Source: Alphaproteobacteria bacterium
GTDB lineage: Bacteria > Pseudomonadota > Alphaproteobacteria > Ferrovibrionales > Ferrovibrionaceae
Reading direction: 5' to 3'
Length of the DNA stretch: 64,000 bases
Assembly (NCBI GenBank): GCA_947473805.1
Contig: CANJGB010000009.1
Span: 36,183 to 100,182 of the forward strand
Positions 8,222 to 17,091 of the stretch are shown one piece after another. Made by a program: the position numbers and the translations under genes. Each line of letters begins with the position of its first letter. The first letter of the stretch is position 1. The notes under the pieces were generated by a model that was not told where the DNA came from, did not search any database, and saw only the letters and a list, made by a program, of their open reading frames with translations.

Positions 8222-9442
8222 TCAGGCCTTCTTCAGCAGCGGGCAGTTGGTGTCCGCCAGCGGATAGGCCTCGGCGGCCGGGATCGTGTTGATGTGCTCG
8301 AGATAGTCCCACGGCTCCTTCGAGTCTTCCGGCTTCTTGACGCGCATGAAGTGGATGTCGGCGACCAGCCGGCCATCCTCGCGCAGGAACGCATTCTTCG
8401 CGTAGACGTCGTTGACGCGGGTCTTGCGCATCTGCGCGATCACCGCGGCCGGATCGGTGTTGCCGACATCCCGCACGGCGTTCAGGTAATGGCCCACCAC
8501 CGAGTAGGTCGCTGCCTGCACCGCGTTCGGCATCTGGTTGTGGTCCTTGAAGAGGCGCATCGAGAAGGCGCGCGTCTCCGCATTCAGGTTCCAGTACCAG
8601 GAGTCGGCGAAGCCGAAGCCCTGCGCGATCTTGAGGCCCATGCCGTGCACGTCGTTGACGCTGCTCTGGGTCGCGCAGATCTTCTGCGTCAGCTTGAACT
8701 CGTTGATGGTCTTGACCGAATTGACGACGTCGGGGCCGGCATTGTTGAGGACGATGACGTCGGCCTTCGACTGCTGCGCCTGCAGGATGAAGGACGACAT
8801 GTCCTGTACGCCAAACGGATGCTTCACGCTGCCGACGGTCTTGCCACCCAGTTCGTCGATGATCGGGCGCAGCGCCGCTTCGCCGCCGAGGCCGGTAGCG
8901 TTGTCAACGGACAGGAAGAAGAAGGTCTTCGCGCCCTGCTTGATCATCGCGTTGATGCCGGCCTTGCCGATGGCCGAGGAACTGAACAGCCAGTTCATCG
9001 AATTGTTGTTGCAGGCCTCGTTGGTGATGCGCGGCGAACTGCCGTCGGAACCGATCAGCAGCTTGTTCTTTGCCTTCACCACTTCCTGCACCGCGAACAC
9101 ACAGGCGCTGAGCGGCACGTCGGTGATGGCGTCGACACCGTCCTGGTCGAACCACTTCTGCGCGATGCTCGACGCAATGTCGGGCTTGTTCTGGTGGTCG
9201 GCGACGTAAACCTCTACCGGGATGCCCGGGTTCTTCGCCTGGAAGTCGGCGACAGCAAGACGCACGCACTTCTCGGCAACCGGGCCGGAATAGGCGGCGT
9301 ACTGGCTGGAGAAATCGCCCAGATGGGCAACCTTGATCGGCTTGGTGAAGCGGCTCTGCGCCAGGGGCGAACGCGCGATGAAGGGGGCTGCGAGCGCGGC
9401 CGACGCGGTAACAAGCGCAGTTCTGCGAGTGATCTTGACCAT
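8222..9442 (-). CDS. ABC transporter substrate-binding protein, branched-chain amino acid type
   Basis: A 406-residue type-1 periplasmic binding protein. The start at 9442 is set by GGGAGG upstream; the longer open frame is not protein-like. Residues 1-29 form a probable Tat signal (twin Arg at 6-7, then ALVTASAALAAPF and ending ARSPLAQ). The mature part begins IKVAHLGDFSS and contains the usual lobes (VEVYVADHQNKPDIAS, VLNNAGPDVVNSVKTINEF). Homologs bind amino acids, amides or aromatic acids. No permease or ATPase gene is adjacent, so it is an orphan receptor or serves a transporter elsewhere. Divergent LysR gene 9569-10468 is upstream. Confidence 0.88.
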   Translation of the reverse strand: MVKITRRTALVTASAALAAPFIARSPLAQSRFTKPIKVAHLGDFSSQYAAYSGPVAEKCVRLAVADFQAKNPGIPVEVYVADHQNKPDIASSIAQKWFDQDGVDAITDVPLSACVFAVQEVVKAKNKLLIGSDGSSPRITNEACNNNSMNWLFSSSAIGKAGINAMIKQGAKTFFFLSVDNATGLGGEAALRPIIDELGGKTVGSVKHPFGVQDMSSFILQAQQSKADVIVLNNAGPDVVNSVKTINEFKLTQKICATQSSVNDVHGMGLKIAQGFGFADSWYWNLNAETRAFSMRLFKDHNQMPNAVQAATYSVVGHYLNAVRDVGNTDPAAVIAQMRKTRVNDVYAKNAFLREDGRLVADIHFMRVKKPEDSKEPWDYLEHINTIPAAEAYPLADTNCPLLKKA

Positions 9443-9568
9443 ATTTATGTCCTCCCAGGAGCGCCGCATTTGCGGGCGCATCGTTCGTAGCCATATAGCG
9501 GACGGCGTCCGCATATATCCGGACAGGTTATGCCATAGTGGACGGCACCGGCGCAATCGGAGCAACCC

Positions 9569-10468
9569 TTATGCCGGTGATTTCGCCCCCTTGGAAACAA
9601 TTGAAATGAGCGCCTGCAGCGCCGGGGAAACGCCGCGCGGCAGCCACACCACGGCGAGGTCGGAATAGAGATAGTCCGGCAGATCGGTGACGGTCAGGAA
9701 GGTTACCCCCTCGATCTGCGTGGAGCGCGCCGTTGCCGGCATCAGGGCGACCCCCACGCCGCCTGCGACGAGGCTGAGCATGGTGTTTTCCTGGCGGGAC
9801 TCCTGCGCCACATTCGGTACAAAGCCGGCTTCGCGGCAGGCCGAGATGAGCTTGGACTGCAGGTCGGGACTGGCGACATGCGGCGTTACCACGAAAGGCT
9901 GCCGCGCCAGTTCGTTTAGGCGAATCTTTTTGCGCCGCGCCAAAGCGGAACCGGACGGAACCACGGCGACAAACTCACTTCGTTCGACGGTCTGCAACGC
10001 GAACTCGTCGGTACCCTCGAAGGGAACGTAGAGAAAACCCAGGTCGATCGATCCGTCGCGAAGGGCCCTGACCTGGTCGATGGTCGCCATTTCGTCGAGC
10101 TGAACCTCGACATCAGGCCATTCCTCGCGAAACAGACGGACGGCGCGCGGCAAACCGCAGAACAGGGCGCGGGACACGAAGCCAACGGACAGCCGGCCAA
10201 TCTCGCCCGCCGCCGCGCGGCGGGCGAGCCGGGCGGCACGGTCAACCTGCTGCAAGGCCTGGCGACTCTCGATCAGGAAGACCGCTCCCGCCGGCGTTAA
10301 CGTCACCTGGCGCTTGGTCCGTTCGAACAGGCGCACGCCGATGGAGACCTCAAGCCGCTTGATCGACTGGCTGAGTGGCGGCTGCGCCATGTTCAGCCGC
10401 CGGGCGGCGCGGCCGAAGTGCAGCTCCTCGGCCACGGCGACGAAATGCCTTAAGTGGTGCAGTTCCAT
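9569..10468 (-). CDS. LysR family transcriptional regulator
   Basis: A 299-residue LysR-type regulator. Residues 1-60 hold the winged HTH (MELHHLRHFVAVAEELHFGR, ARRLNMAQPPLSQSIKRLE). The remainder is the inducer-binding domain. The start is placed at the ATG at 10468, where homology to the family begins; the upstream frame is not conserved-looking. It transcribes away from the epimerase gene at 10563 and toward the solute-binding protein gene, so either or both may be its targets. Inducer unknown. Confidence 0.92.
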   Translation of the reverse strand: MELHHLRHFVAVAEELHFGRAARRLNMAQPPLSQSIKRLEVSIGVRLFERTKRQVTLTPAGAVFLIESRQALQQVDRAARLARRAAAGEIGRLSVGFVSRALFCGLPRAVRLFREEWPDVEVQLDEMATIDQVRALRDGSIDLGFLYVPFEGTDEFALQTVERSEFVAVVPSGSALARRKKIRLNELARQPFVVTPHVASPDLQSKLISACREAGFVPNVAQESRQENTMLSLVAGGVGVALMPATARSTQIEGVTFLTVTDLPDYLYSDLAVVWLPRGVSPALQALISIVSKGAKSPA

Positions 10469-10562
10469 CGGTGAGACTGTCCGTGTCTTACAAAGCCCGG
10501 ATTTGATATTAGGCACTTGTGGGGGCGGATAGTAGTCTTGCCGCCAACAAGGGAGGAAAAAC

Positions 10563-11489
10563 ATGGCTGTCATCGTCACCGGGGGTGCCGGCATTATCGG
10601 CGCGGAAACCGTTCGCCAGCTTGTCGCGCGCGGCGAAACCGTGGTGGCCGCCGACCTTCGCCCACCGAAACTGCCCGTCGACATAGCCGGCAAGGTGCGC
10701 TTCGCCCGCGTGGATGTCAGCATTTTCGAGGAAGTTCTGGACCTCGTCATGGAGGTCAAGCCGACGCGGATCTACCACTTCGCCGCCATGCTGAGCCAGG
10801 AGGCCGAGCGGCGCCATGCCCTCGCCTTTCGTGTCAACGTCATGGGCGCGCACAACATCATGGAGGCGGCGCGCATCGGCGGCGTGCCGCGCCTGCTGTA
10901 CGTCAGCAGCATCGGCGTCTACGGCCGCGACCTGCCGGACGTCATCGACGACTATTCGCTGCAGCGCCCGGACATCCACTATGGCTGCGCCAAGCTGTTC
11001 GGCGAAAACTTGGGACGCTGGTATTTCGACAAGTTCAAGCTGGACGTTCGCGCCATCCGCTACCCCATGGTGGCAGGCGTGGGTGATCGCGCGCTCGCGC
11101 ACTGGTCGGCGCCGATGATCGAGGATGCGATCGCACGGCGACACCACACCTGCGTGGAAGCCGCGCGCAACTCCACCTCGATCCTGATCACGGAGGCGGA
11201 TTCAGGGCGCGCCGCGATTGAACTGCTGGAGGCGCCGGTCGAAAAGATCAAGACCCGCTGTTACACCGTGCTCGGCATGAAGCAATCGACGGTGGTCGAG
11301 GATCTGGGCCGCGAACTGGAGAAGCGGTACCCCGGCTTCAAGGCCGAATATACCCGCGAGCAGAAGCCGAAACTGTTCCGCGTCATCGACGACCGCTACG
11401 CCCGCGAGGAATGGGGCTGGAAGCCGTCGCACGACACGCTGGACAAGCTGCTGGCGCACTTCGAGGCGCGGGTGAAGGAAGCCGCCTGA
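10563..11489 (+). CDS. NAD-dependent epimerase/dehydratase (paralog of 7228-8145)
   Basis: Extended SDR of 308 residues. N-terminal VTGGAGIIGAE binds NAD; YGCAK is the catalytic YxxxK. GGGAGG just upstream supports the ATG. It shares long segments with 7228-8145, indicating duplication and then divergence on opposite strands around the LysR and solute-binding genes. The 94-bp region shared with the divergent LysR gene is the natural place for LysR control. Substrate unknown. Confidence 0.88.
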   Translation: MAVIVTGGAGIIGAETVRQLVARGETVVAADLRPPKLPVDIAGKVRFARVDVSIFEEVLDLVMEVKPTRIYHFAAMLSQEAERRHALAFRVNVMGAHNIMEAARIGGVPRLLYVSSIGVYGRDLPDVIDDYSLQRPDIHYGCAKLFGENLGRWYFDKFKLDVRAIRYPMVAGVGDRALAHWSAPMIEDAIARRHHTCVEAARNSTSILITEADSGRAAIELLEAPVEKIKTRCYTVLGMKQSTVVEDLGRELEKRYPGFKAEYTREQKPKLFRVIDDRYAREEWGWKPSHDTLDKLLAHFEARVKEAA

Positions 11490-11502
11490 GCCGAGGTCTC
11501 AA

Positions 11503-11529
11503 CGGCCGCGGGGAAAGACCGCGCGGCCG
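11503..11529. terminator. GC-rich hairpin between convergent genes
   Basis: A perfect 8-bp inverted repeat (11503-11510 with 11522-11529) with an 11-nt loop lies between the convergent stops at 11489 and 11539. There is no clear T-run, so termination is a guess from position. Confidence 0.35.
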
Positions 11530-11538
11530 CCCCTGGCC

Positions 11539-13269
11539 TTACACCCTACGGATCGCCTTGGTGACCGAGTGGGTGCCGCCGATGAAGAACAGGCTGCGGC
11601 CGGCGTCGCCGCCAACCACGATGATGTCGAAGCATTCCGGGCCGTTATAGACCGGCACTTCAGTCTCGGGCCGGTCCAGCAGCCAGGTCATCTTCGGATG
11701 CAGCGTGGTGAACAGGTCCTGCGGCTTGTTCAGCATCAGCTTGCCGAACGGCATCTTGCTCTGCTTGTAGAGCTTCATCTTGATGTCATCGGTCGACCAG
11801 CCGGCATCGGCGAACACCTGGGCGTGTTCCGGGCACATCATGATGAGGTTCTGGAACAGGCCGTTGAACGGGTAGCCGGAATCGCGCGGGCCGCCCTTCT
11901 TGATCAGCCACATGCCCGAGTTCGGGCTGGCGCAGGCGTTCGACGTGACGGTGGCGAAATTCTCGATCAGCTTTTCGGCATCGGAATTGTGGAAGTCGAA
12001 GAACTCGGTCTGGCCGTAGGGCACGTTGATCGTGACCGTCGATTCCGAAGCATCAAAGCCCTGCTCGACGCGATAGGGCTTCCACGGGTTGCGCGCCTCG
12101 TTCTCGGCGACGCAGGCGGAGAACTTGCCGGCGCTGCCGATGGTGTCCATGTCGCTGACGCCCGGATAGGAATGGCCGACATTCATCATGATCAGACGCA
12201 GCGCACGGCCGATGCTGACATTTACCTGCGAGATGGAGCCCGGCCCCAGCGCGCAGACGCCGCTGTTCATGCCGATTTCCTTGGTGATCGCTCCCGATAC
12301 CAGGACCAGCGGGAATTGCGGACCGGTGGACATGGCCCAGGTGCGCAGGCCGATGGAGGCATCGAGCGCGCAATCCATCATCGCCATGATGACCGGCATC
12401 GCCGCCGGCTTGCAGCCGGCCATAACGGCGTTGGCGGCGATCTTGCTGACCGTTCCGATGCCGAAGCCCGGCGCGAACTTACCGACGACCTCGTCACCCG
12501 GCCGGCCCGAGGCCTTGATCATGGCCGCGACCTTTTCCGGCGTCGGCGGGACCAGCGGCATGCCGTCGCTCCAGCCGCGCTTGATGAAGTCGGTCGTCAT
12601 GTTGTCCCAGGCGTCGAGCTGGTCGAGGCCATCATAGTCCAGTTCCGGCGCCTGGCCGATGACCACGTGCTCGAACTGCGGCAGGGCGGCCATGGCCTCG
12701 CGGTCCTTGGTCAGGCCTTCGATCACCTTCTCGAACGAATCATCGACCAGCTTCTGCAGCTCGGGCTCGGTGCGATTGGTGAACGTCTGCGGCACGATGA
12801 CCGGGCAGGCCTCGGGCACGCCGAAGGTCTTGCAGCTGAAATGGGCGTCCTCGTCGAATACCTCGGCGGTGTAGCCGACAGTGGCGATGCCACGGCGCTC
12901 CAGTTCGCACATGTCGCGGATCAGCCACGAGGTACACGACCCGCAATCCGCAGTCGTCGCGATGCAGACGTCGATCTCCTGCTTCATCATGTCAAGCTGG
13001 GCGGGCGACGCGTAGCGCGTGATGCCGCCGTTCTCGCCGACGATGAAGTTGAAGGTCACGTTCTTGAACCGCTTGGCCAACTTGTCCTGGACCATGCGCA
13101 GCGCGATGTCGCCGTTATTCTTACCGTTCCAGTACAGGCCGATGCGCTTGCCATCCAGCGTCTTTGGCCGCTTGGCGGCGGGATGCCTCTCGGCATCCGC
13201 CTGGTCGGCCGCGCCGTCGGCGACGGGGTTGATAATCTTGAGCGTGGTTTGCACCATTGCCTTGTCCAT
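11539..13269 (-). CDS. fused protein: CGSC-type UGSC-family domain plus partner domain
   Basis: A 576-residue two-domain protein. Residues about 38-180 match the UGSC-family (seleno)protein: GKRIGLYWNGKNN, then C109-G-S-C112 in ATTADCGSCTSW and a following helix RDMCELERRGI. Residues about 185-576 are homologous to the separate protein at 47741-48838 (shared GW(S/T)DG(M/L)P(L/I)VPPTP, NAVMAG, RALRL). So this gene fuses, in Cys form, the two proteins encoded separately, in Sec form, at 47165-48838. Function is unknown; the CxxC-like motif suggests thiol redox or covalent chemistry. It is last in an operon after an alpha/beta hydrolase and an LLM flavin oxidoreductase, hinting at a catabolic role. 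Start supported by GGGAGG 7 bp upstream. Confidence 0.85.
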   Translation of the reverse strand: MDKAMVQTTLKIINPVADGAADQADAERHPAAKRPKTLDGKRIGLYWNGKNNGDIALRMVQDKLAKRFKNVTFNFIVGENGGITRYASPAQLDMMKQEIDVCIATTADCGSCTSWLIRDMCELERRGIATVGYTAEVFDEDAHFSCKTFGVPEACPVIVPQTFTNRTEPELQKLVDDSFEKVIEGLTKDREAMAALPQFEHVVIGQAPELDYDGLDQLDAWDNMTTDFIKRGWSDGMPLVPPTPEKVAAMIKASGRPGDEVVGKFAPGFGIGTVSKIAANAVMAGCKPAAMPVIMAMMDCALDASIGLRTWAMSTGPQFPLVLVSGAITKEIGMNSGVCALGPGSISQVNVSIGRALRLIMMNVGHSYPGVSDMDTIGSAGKFSACVAENEARNPWKPYRVEQGFDASESTVTINVPYGQTEFFDFHNSDAEKLIENFATVTSNACASPNSGMWLIKKGGPRDSGYPFNGLFQNLIMMCPEHAQVFADAGWSTDDIKMKLYKQSKMPFGKLMLNKPQDLFTTLHPKMTWLLDRPETEVPVYNGPECFDIIVVGGDAGRSLFFIGGTHSVTKAIRRV

Positions 13270-13323
13270 GGCTTTTCCTCCCGGGCCTGGTCCGCGCGTC
13301 CGCGGCCAGCCTTATTTTGCAGT

Positions 13324-14505
13324 CTATTCCGCCGCCGCACTCAGGTGCAGTTCCTTTAGGCGCGGCACTACCTCGCTTCCGAACAGGTACAGGCTGTCGC
13401 GGTTTTCCTCGTCTTCCAGCATGCCGCCCATCTGGACGATCATGTTGCCGACACCGCCCATGGCGGTCGAGAAGCGCATGATCTGTTCGGCGACCTGGTC
13501 CGGTGTGCCGCAGAACAGCATCCCGGCCTGGACGAACTCGTCGATCGTCGGCGGGTTCGACATCTTGCGGCCGTCCGGCAGCGTCTTGTTGTAGAAAAAG
13601 CTGATCGCGCCCTGGTTTGGCAGCAGCCGGGCATTGTCTGCCACGCTCATATAGCCCGGCGGATTGAGCTTGGCCGGCGGCGTACGCTCGGTCGCATGGG
13701 CATAGGAAGCGACCCGGGCTCCGCGCTCCCGCGCCGTCTTCTCGTCCTTGGCGACGGCGACCATGCCGAGATAGGCGATGCGCTCTGGCGGCGCCGCCCG
13801 GCCGTGCGTCTGGGCAAAGGTCTCACGATAGGCGTCGAACACGCCCTTCGAGCCGTAGCCCGTGGTGAATGTGGCCATGGTATAGCCGCGCCGGGCGATT
13901 TCGCGCGCATTGTTGCCGCTGAACGTCGGCATCCAGATCGGCGGATGCGGCTGCTGGAAGCAGCGCGGGATGACGTTGATGTTGCGGTACTGGTAGTTCT
14001 CGCTTTCCCAGCTTACGGGCCCGTCGTGGCTGGTAAAGGCCTTCAGCAACAGGTCGTGCGCCTCCCAGAACCGGTCCATGTTGCGGACCGGGTTCTGGTT
14101 GGAAATCGGCAATTCGTAACCAGCGCCCTTGACCAGGCCGAGTTCCAGCCGGCCGCCCGACATGGTGTCGACATAGGCAGCCTCTTCCGCGACGCGGTAG
14201 GGGTCGGGCCGGTTGAACAGCGGCACGCCCAGCGCCAGGAGGCGCGCATTCTTGGTCACGCGCGCCAGAATGCTCAGGGTGAGCATGCACGACACGGACA
14301 TACAGGTGTACGAGGCGTGGTGCTCGTTCACCATGATGTTCATGCCGAGCTGGTCGGCCAGCGTCCATTCGTCGATGCAACGGTTCAGCAGGCGGTGGGC
14401 GACCGCGGGTTCGGCCAGCTTGCTGCCGGGATCGGTGCGCAGCGGACCCTGGATTTCATCCCAGACCGGGTAGTAGCCCTGCTCGGAAAAATAATAGAAC
14501 TTCAT
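13324..14505 (-). CDS. LLM class flavin-dependent oxidoreductase
   Basis: A 393-residue luciferase-like monooxygenase (bacterial luciferase superfamily TIM barrel). MKFYYFSEQGYYP starts the barrel; MVNEHH is the characteristic NEHH active-site segment; the later GRLELGLVKG and MPTFSGN segments are typical flavin-binding parts. These enzymes use reduced FMN or F420 supplied in trans. The ATG at 14505 overlaps the hydrolase stop in ATGA, implying translational coupling. Next downstream on the same strand is the fused CGSC protein. Confidence 0.9.
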   Translation of the reverse strand: MKFYYFSEQGYYPVWDEIQGPLRTDPGSKLAEPAVAHRLLNRCIDEWTLADQLGMNIMVNEHHASYTCMSVSCMLTLSILARVTKNARLLALGVPLFNRPDPYRVAEEAAYVDTMSGGRLELGLVKGAGYELPISNQNPVRNMDRFWEAHDLLLKAFTSHDGPVSWESENYQYRNINVIPRCFQQPHPPIWMPTFSGNNAREIARRGYTMATFTTGYGSKGVFDAYRETFAQTHGRAAPPERIAYLGMVAVAKDEKTARERGARVASYAHATERTPPAKLNPPGYMSVADNARLLPNQGAISFFYNKTLPDGRKMSNPPTIDEFVQAGMLFCGTPDQVAEQIMRFSTAMGGVGNMIVQMGGMLEDEENRDSLYLFGSEVVPRLKELHLSAAAE

Positions 14506-15302
14506 GCCCGGATTCCTTTCCGGCTGGGCGTCGCGGCGCCCGCGAAGCGCACGACGTGATCGGCGAACGTCGCCACCTGTTCGACATGAGGAAGGTGGCC
14601 GCAGGACGGAATGACCTCGAGCGACGCGGACGGCAACGTACCGGCCAAGGCGCGGCCGTAGTCGAGATTGACCACGCGGTCGTTGGCGCCCCACAGGACG
14701 AGGGTTGGCAGATCGACGCGGTGCAGCCGCTGGCGCAGCTTGGGGTCGTAGAGGGTCGGTGACCAGCTGAACAGGGTAAAGGCCTCGCGGTTGCGGGCAA
14801 TGCGGGCCAGTTGGGGTTCCGGAACCTTCGTATAGTCGACAGCGAAACGCGCGACGTCATGGAACAGCAGCGGCGGAATCTCGGCCGGCGTCAGGGCAAA
14901 CAGGTCGGCAATATCGCGCGTGTCGCGGCTGCCGAACTTCACGCCGACGGCATCAGCCAGGACGAGGCGCGACAGGCGCGCGGTCGACTTGATCGCCATT
15001 TCCATCGCCAGCCAGCCGCCGAACGAGGCGCCGCACAGCACGACATCCGTCAGATCCAGCTCGTCGAGCAGGTCGAGATAGAAATAGGCCAGGTCGTCGA
15101 TGGTCGAGAAATTCGCCGGCAGGTCGGTTCCACCGAAACCGGGGTGCGACGGGGCAATCACGTCGAACGACTTTGACAGCAGGTCGATGGCCGGCTGGGC
15201 CGCCTCGACGCCATCGCCGGAATGGAGGAACAGCAGCGCCGGGCCGCTGCCCTTGCGCACCATTTCAACCGACAGGCCGGCTATCTGTATTTTGTCTGCC
15301 AT
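14502..15302 (-). CDS. alpha/beta hydrolase
   Basis: A 266-residue alpha/beta hydrolase. The nucleophile elbow is GASFGG (Ser near residue 96), the oxyanion segment is LFLHSGDG, an acid is expected after LVLWGANDRVV, and the His lies in CGHLPHVE. The ATG at 15302 is chosen because AGAGGGAG precedes it; an upstream in-frame GTG at 15320 is less likely. It heads the minus-strand operon hydrolase, LLM oxidoreductase, CGSC fusion. It diverges from the dienelactone hydrolase-like gene at 15474. Substrate unknown. Confidence 0.87.
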   Translation of the reverse strand: MADKIQIAGLSVEMVRKGSGPALLFLHSGDGVEAAQPAIDLLSKSFDVIAPSHPGFGGTDLPANFSTIDDLAYFYLDLLDELDLTDVVLCGASFGGWLAMEMAIKSTARLSRLVLADAVGVKFGSRDTRDIADLFALTPAEIPPLLFHDVARFAVDYTKVPEPQLARIARNREAFTLFSWSPTLYDPKLRQRLHRVDLPTLVLWGANDRVVNLDYGRALAGTLPSASLEVIPSCGHLPHVEQVATFADHVVRFAGAATPSRKGIRA

Positions 15303-15473
15303 CGCTCCCTCTGGCGTCACGTCGATTACTCGATCTCGGTCAAGGGTAGCGCAGGAAATGTCTTGTATCCAATATCAATTACGCCAGTTTTAAGACTAAT
15401 TGCATATCAATAAACCGCGACGTCTTGGCAAGTCTTTCCGCCGTGCTATTGCTTCGTCCTTGGAGGAACCGCC

Positions 15474-16196
15474 ATGCGCAATGAAACCATAAGCTACCGG
15501 GACGGCGACGCCGACCTGCGCGGCCAGCTTTATTTCGACGAGACCAAGACTGGCAAAAGGCCAGGCATCCTGGTCATGCCGCCGGGATCGGGCCTGGGCG
15601 AGCACAGCAAGGAGCGCGCCCAGCGGCTGGCGAAGCTGGGTTATGTCGCGCTGGCGGGTGATCCGTTCGGCGGTGGCGCGGTGGCCGGCAATTACGAGGA
15701 AGCGGAGAAGTTCGCCGCCCTGTTCCGCGACGACGCGCTGCGGTTCCGCCAGCGCGTGCGCGTGTCGCTGGATGCCTTGGCCGCGCGGCCCGAAGTGGAC
15801 AGCACGCGGATGGGTGCGATCGGCTTTTGCATGGGCGGCACGTTCGTGCTGGAACTGGCGCGCAGTGGCGCGCCTGTCAAAGGCGTCGTGACATTCCACG
15901 GCCTTCTGGAGGCGAAGCGGCCGGCGCAGGCCGGCGAGATCAAGGCGAAGGTGCTGGTCTGCAACGGCGCGGAAGACCCGCTGGTACCGCAAACAGCCAT
16001 CGACGGCTTCACGGCGGAAATGACGGCGGCGCAGGTGGACTGGCAGATCATCAACTATGCCGGCGCGAAGCACAGCTTTACCAATCCGCTGGCCGGCAAC
16101 TACGGACGGCCGGACCTGGCCTATCACGAACATGCGGACACGCACTCCTGGACAGCGATGACGCGCTTCTTCGCCGACCTGTTCAGCGTCCGATGA
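15474..16196 (+). CDS. dienelactone hydrolase family protein
   Basis: A 240-residue alpha/beta hydrolase with a cysteine nucleophile in GFCMGG, the dienelactone hydrolase signature, plus an Asp in CNGAEDPLVP and a His in GAKHSFTNP completing the triad. GGAGG 7 bp upstream supports the start. Family members open dienelactones in chloroaromatic catabolism, but many act on other esters. The stop overlaps the next hydrolase gene in ATGA. Confidence 0.9.
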   Translation: MRNETISYRDGDADLRGQLYFDETKTGKRPGILVMPPGSGLGEHSKERAQRLAKLGYVALAGDPFGGGAVAGNYEEAEKFAALFRDDALRFRQRVRVSLDALAARPEVDSTRMGAIGFCMGGTFVLELARSGAPVKGVVTFHGLLEAKRPAQAGEIKAKVLVCNGAEDPLVPQTAIDGFTAEMTAAQVDWQIINYAGAKHSFTNPLAGNYGRPDLAYHEHADTHSWTAMTRFFADLFSVR

Positions 16197-17083
16197 CACC
16201 CGACCTGTCGGCGGTGCCGCAAGCGGCGCCCGGGCGCAGCGCGGCCGAATACATCGCCGGAATCGAGAAACTGTCCTTGTTGCGGCACACGTCCCTGCCC
16301 TATGGCGGGCAGATGACGTGGCGCGTTTGGCAAAGCGATCCGGCCCTGCCCGTCCTGCTGCTGTTTCACGGCGGCGGCGGCTCGTGGCTGCACTGGGTCC
16401 GCAATGTCGTGCCGCTGTCGCGGCATTTCACCCTGATGGTTGCCGACCTGCCGGGTCTCGGCGACAGCGACCCGCCTGACGACCTGAAGGACATCTGTTC
16501 GGTAGCGCGCGGCGTGGCGCACGGCATAGATCAGATCGTACCGGCGGGACGGGGCTATGACATTTGCGGCTTCTCGTTCGGCGCCATAGTCGGCGCCCAT
16601 GTCTCGACGCTGGTGGACCAGCGCCTGCGCAGCGTGGTGCTGACCGGGCCAGGCGGCCTGGAGCTGAGCGAGAAGCCCTGGGCGCCGCCAGTGCCGATGA
16701 AAGCGAGCATGGCACCCGACGAACTGGTGAACGCCGCGCGGCGTAACCTGGAAATCCTGATGCTGGCCGACCCGGCTCAGGTGGACGGCGTGGCCATCTA
16801 CAGCCAGATCGCCGGCGTCCTCAGCGCCCGGACGAAAAGCCGGCACATGTCGCGCACCTGGATGCTGAGCAAGTGCCTGCCCCAGGTGACGACGCGGATG
16901 CATGCGATCTGGGGCGAGCTGGACGTGACCGCCCATCCCTATATGCACGAGCGCGAGGCTCTGCTGCGGAAGTACCAGCCGGACATCGCCTTCCGGGTCA
17001 TTCCCGGCGCCGGCCACTGGGTCGCCTATGAAAAGGCCGACCAGTTCAACGAGACACTGGTCGGCCTGATCGGCGGAAAATAG
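16193..17083 (+). CDS. alpha/beta hydrolase
   Basis: A 296-residue hydrolase translationally coupled to the preceding gene by an ATGA overlap. The oxyanion segment is LLFHGGGGSWLHW, the nucleophile elbow is GFSFGA, the acid is likely in WGELDVTAH, and the His in GAGHWVAYE. Similar enzymes cleave C-C bonds of meta-ring-fission products or hydrolyse esters; the substrate is not evident. Convergent with the acyl-CoA dehydrogenase gene, whose stop is 9 bp away. Confidence 0.88.
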   Translation: MTPDLSAVPQAAPGRSAAEYIAGIEKLSLLRHTSLPYGGQMTWRVWQSDPALPVLLLFHGGGGSWLHWVRNVVPLSRHFTLMVADLPGLGDSDPPDDLKDICSVARGVAHGIDQIVPAGRGYDICGFSFGAIVGAHVSTLVDQRLRSVVLTGPGGLELSEKPWAPPVPMKASMAPDELVNAARRNLEILMLADPAQVDGVAIYSQIAGVLSARTKSRHMSRTWMLSKCLPQVTTRMHAIWGELDVTAHPYMHEREALLRKYQPDIAFRVIPGAGHWVAYEKADQFNETLVGLIGGK

Positions 17084-17091
17084 ACGCGCGA

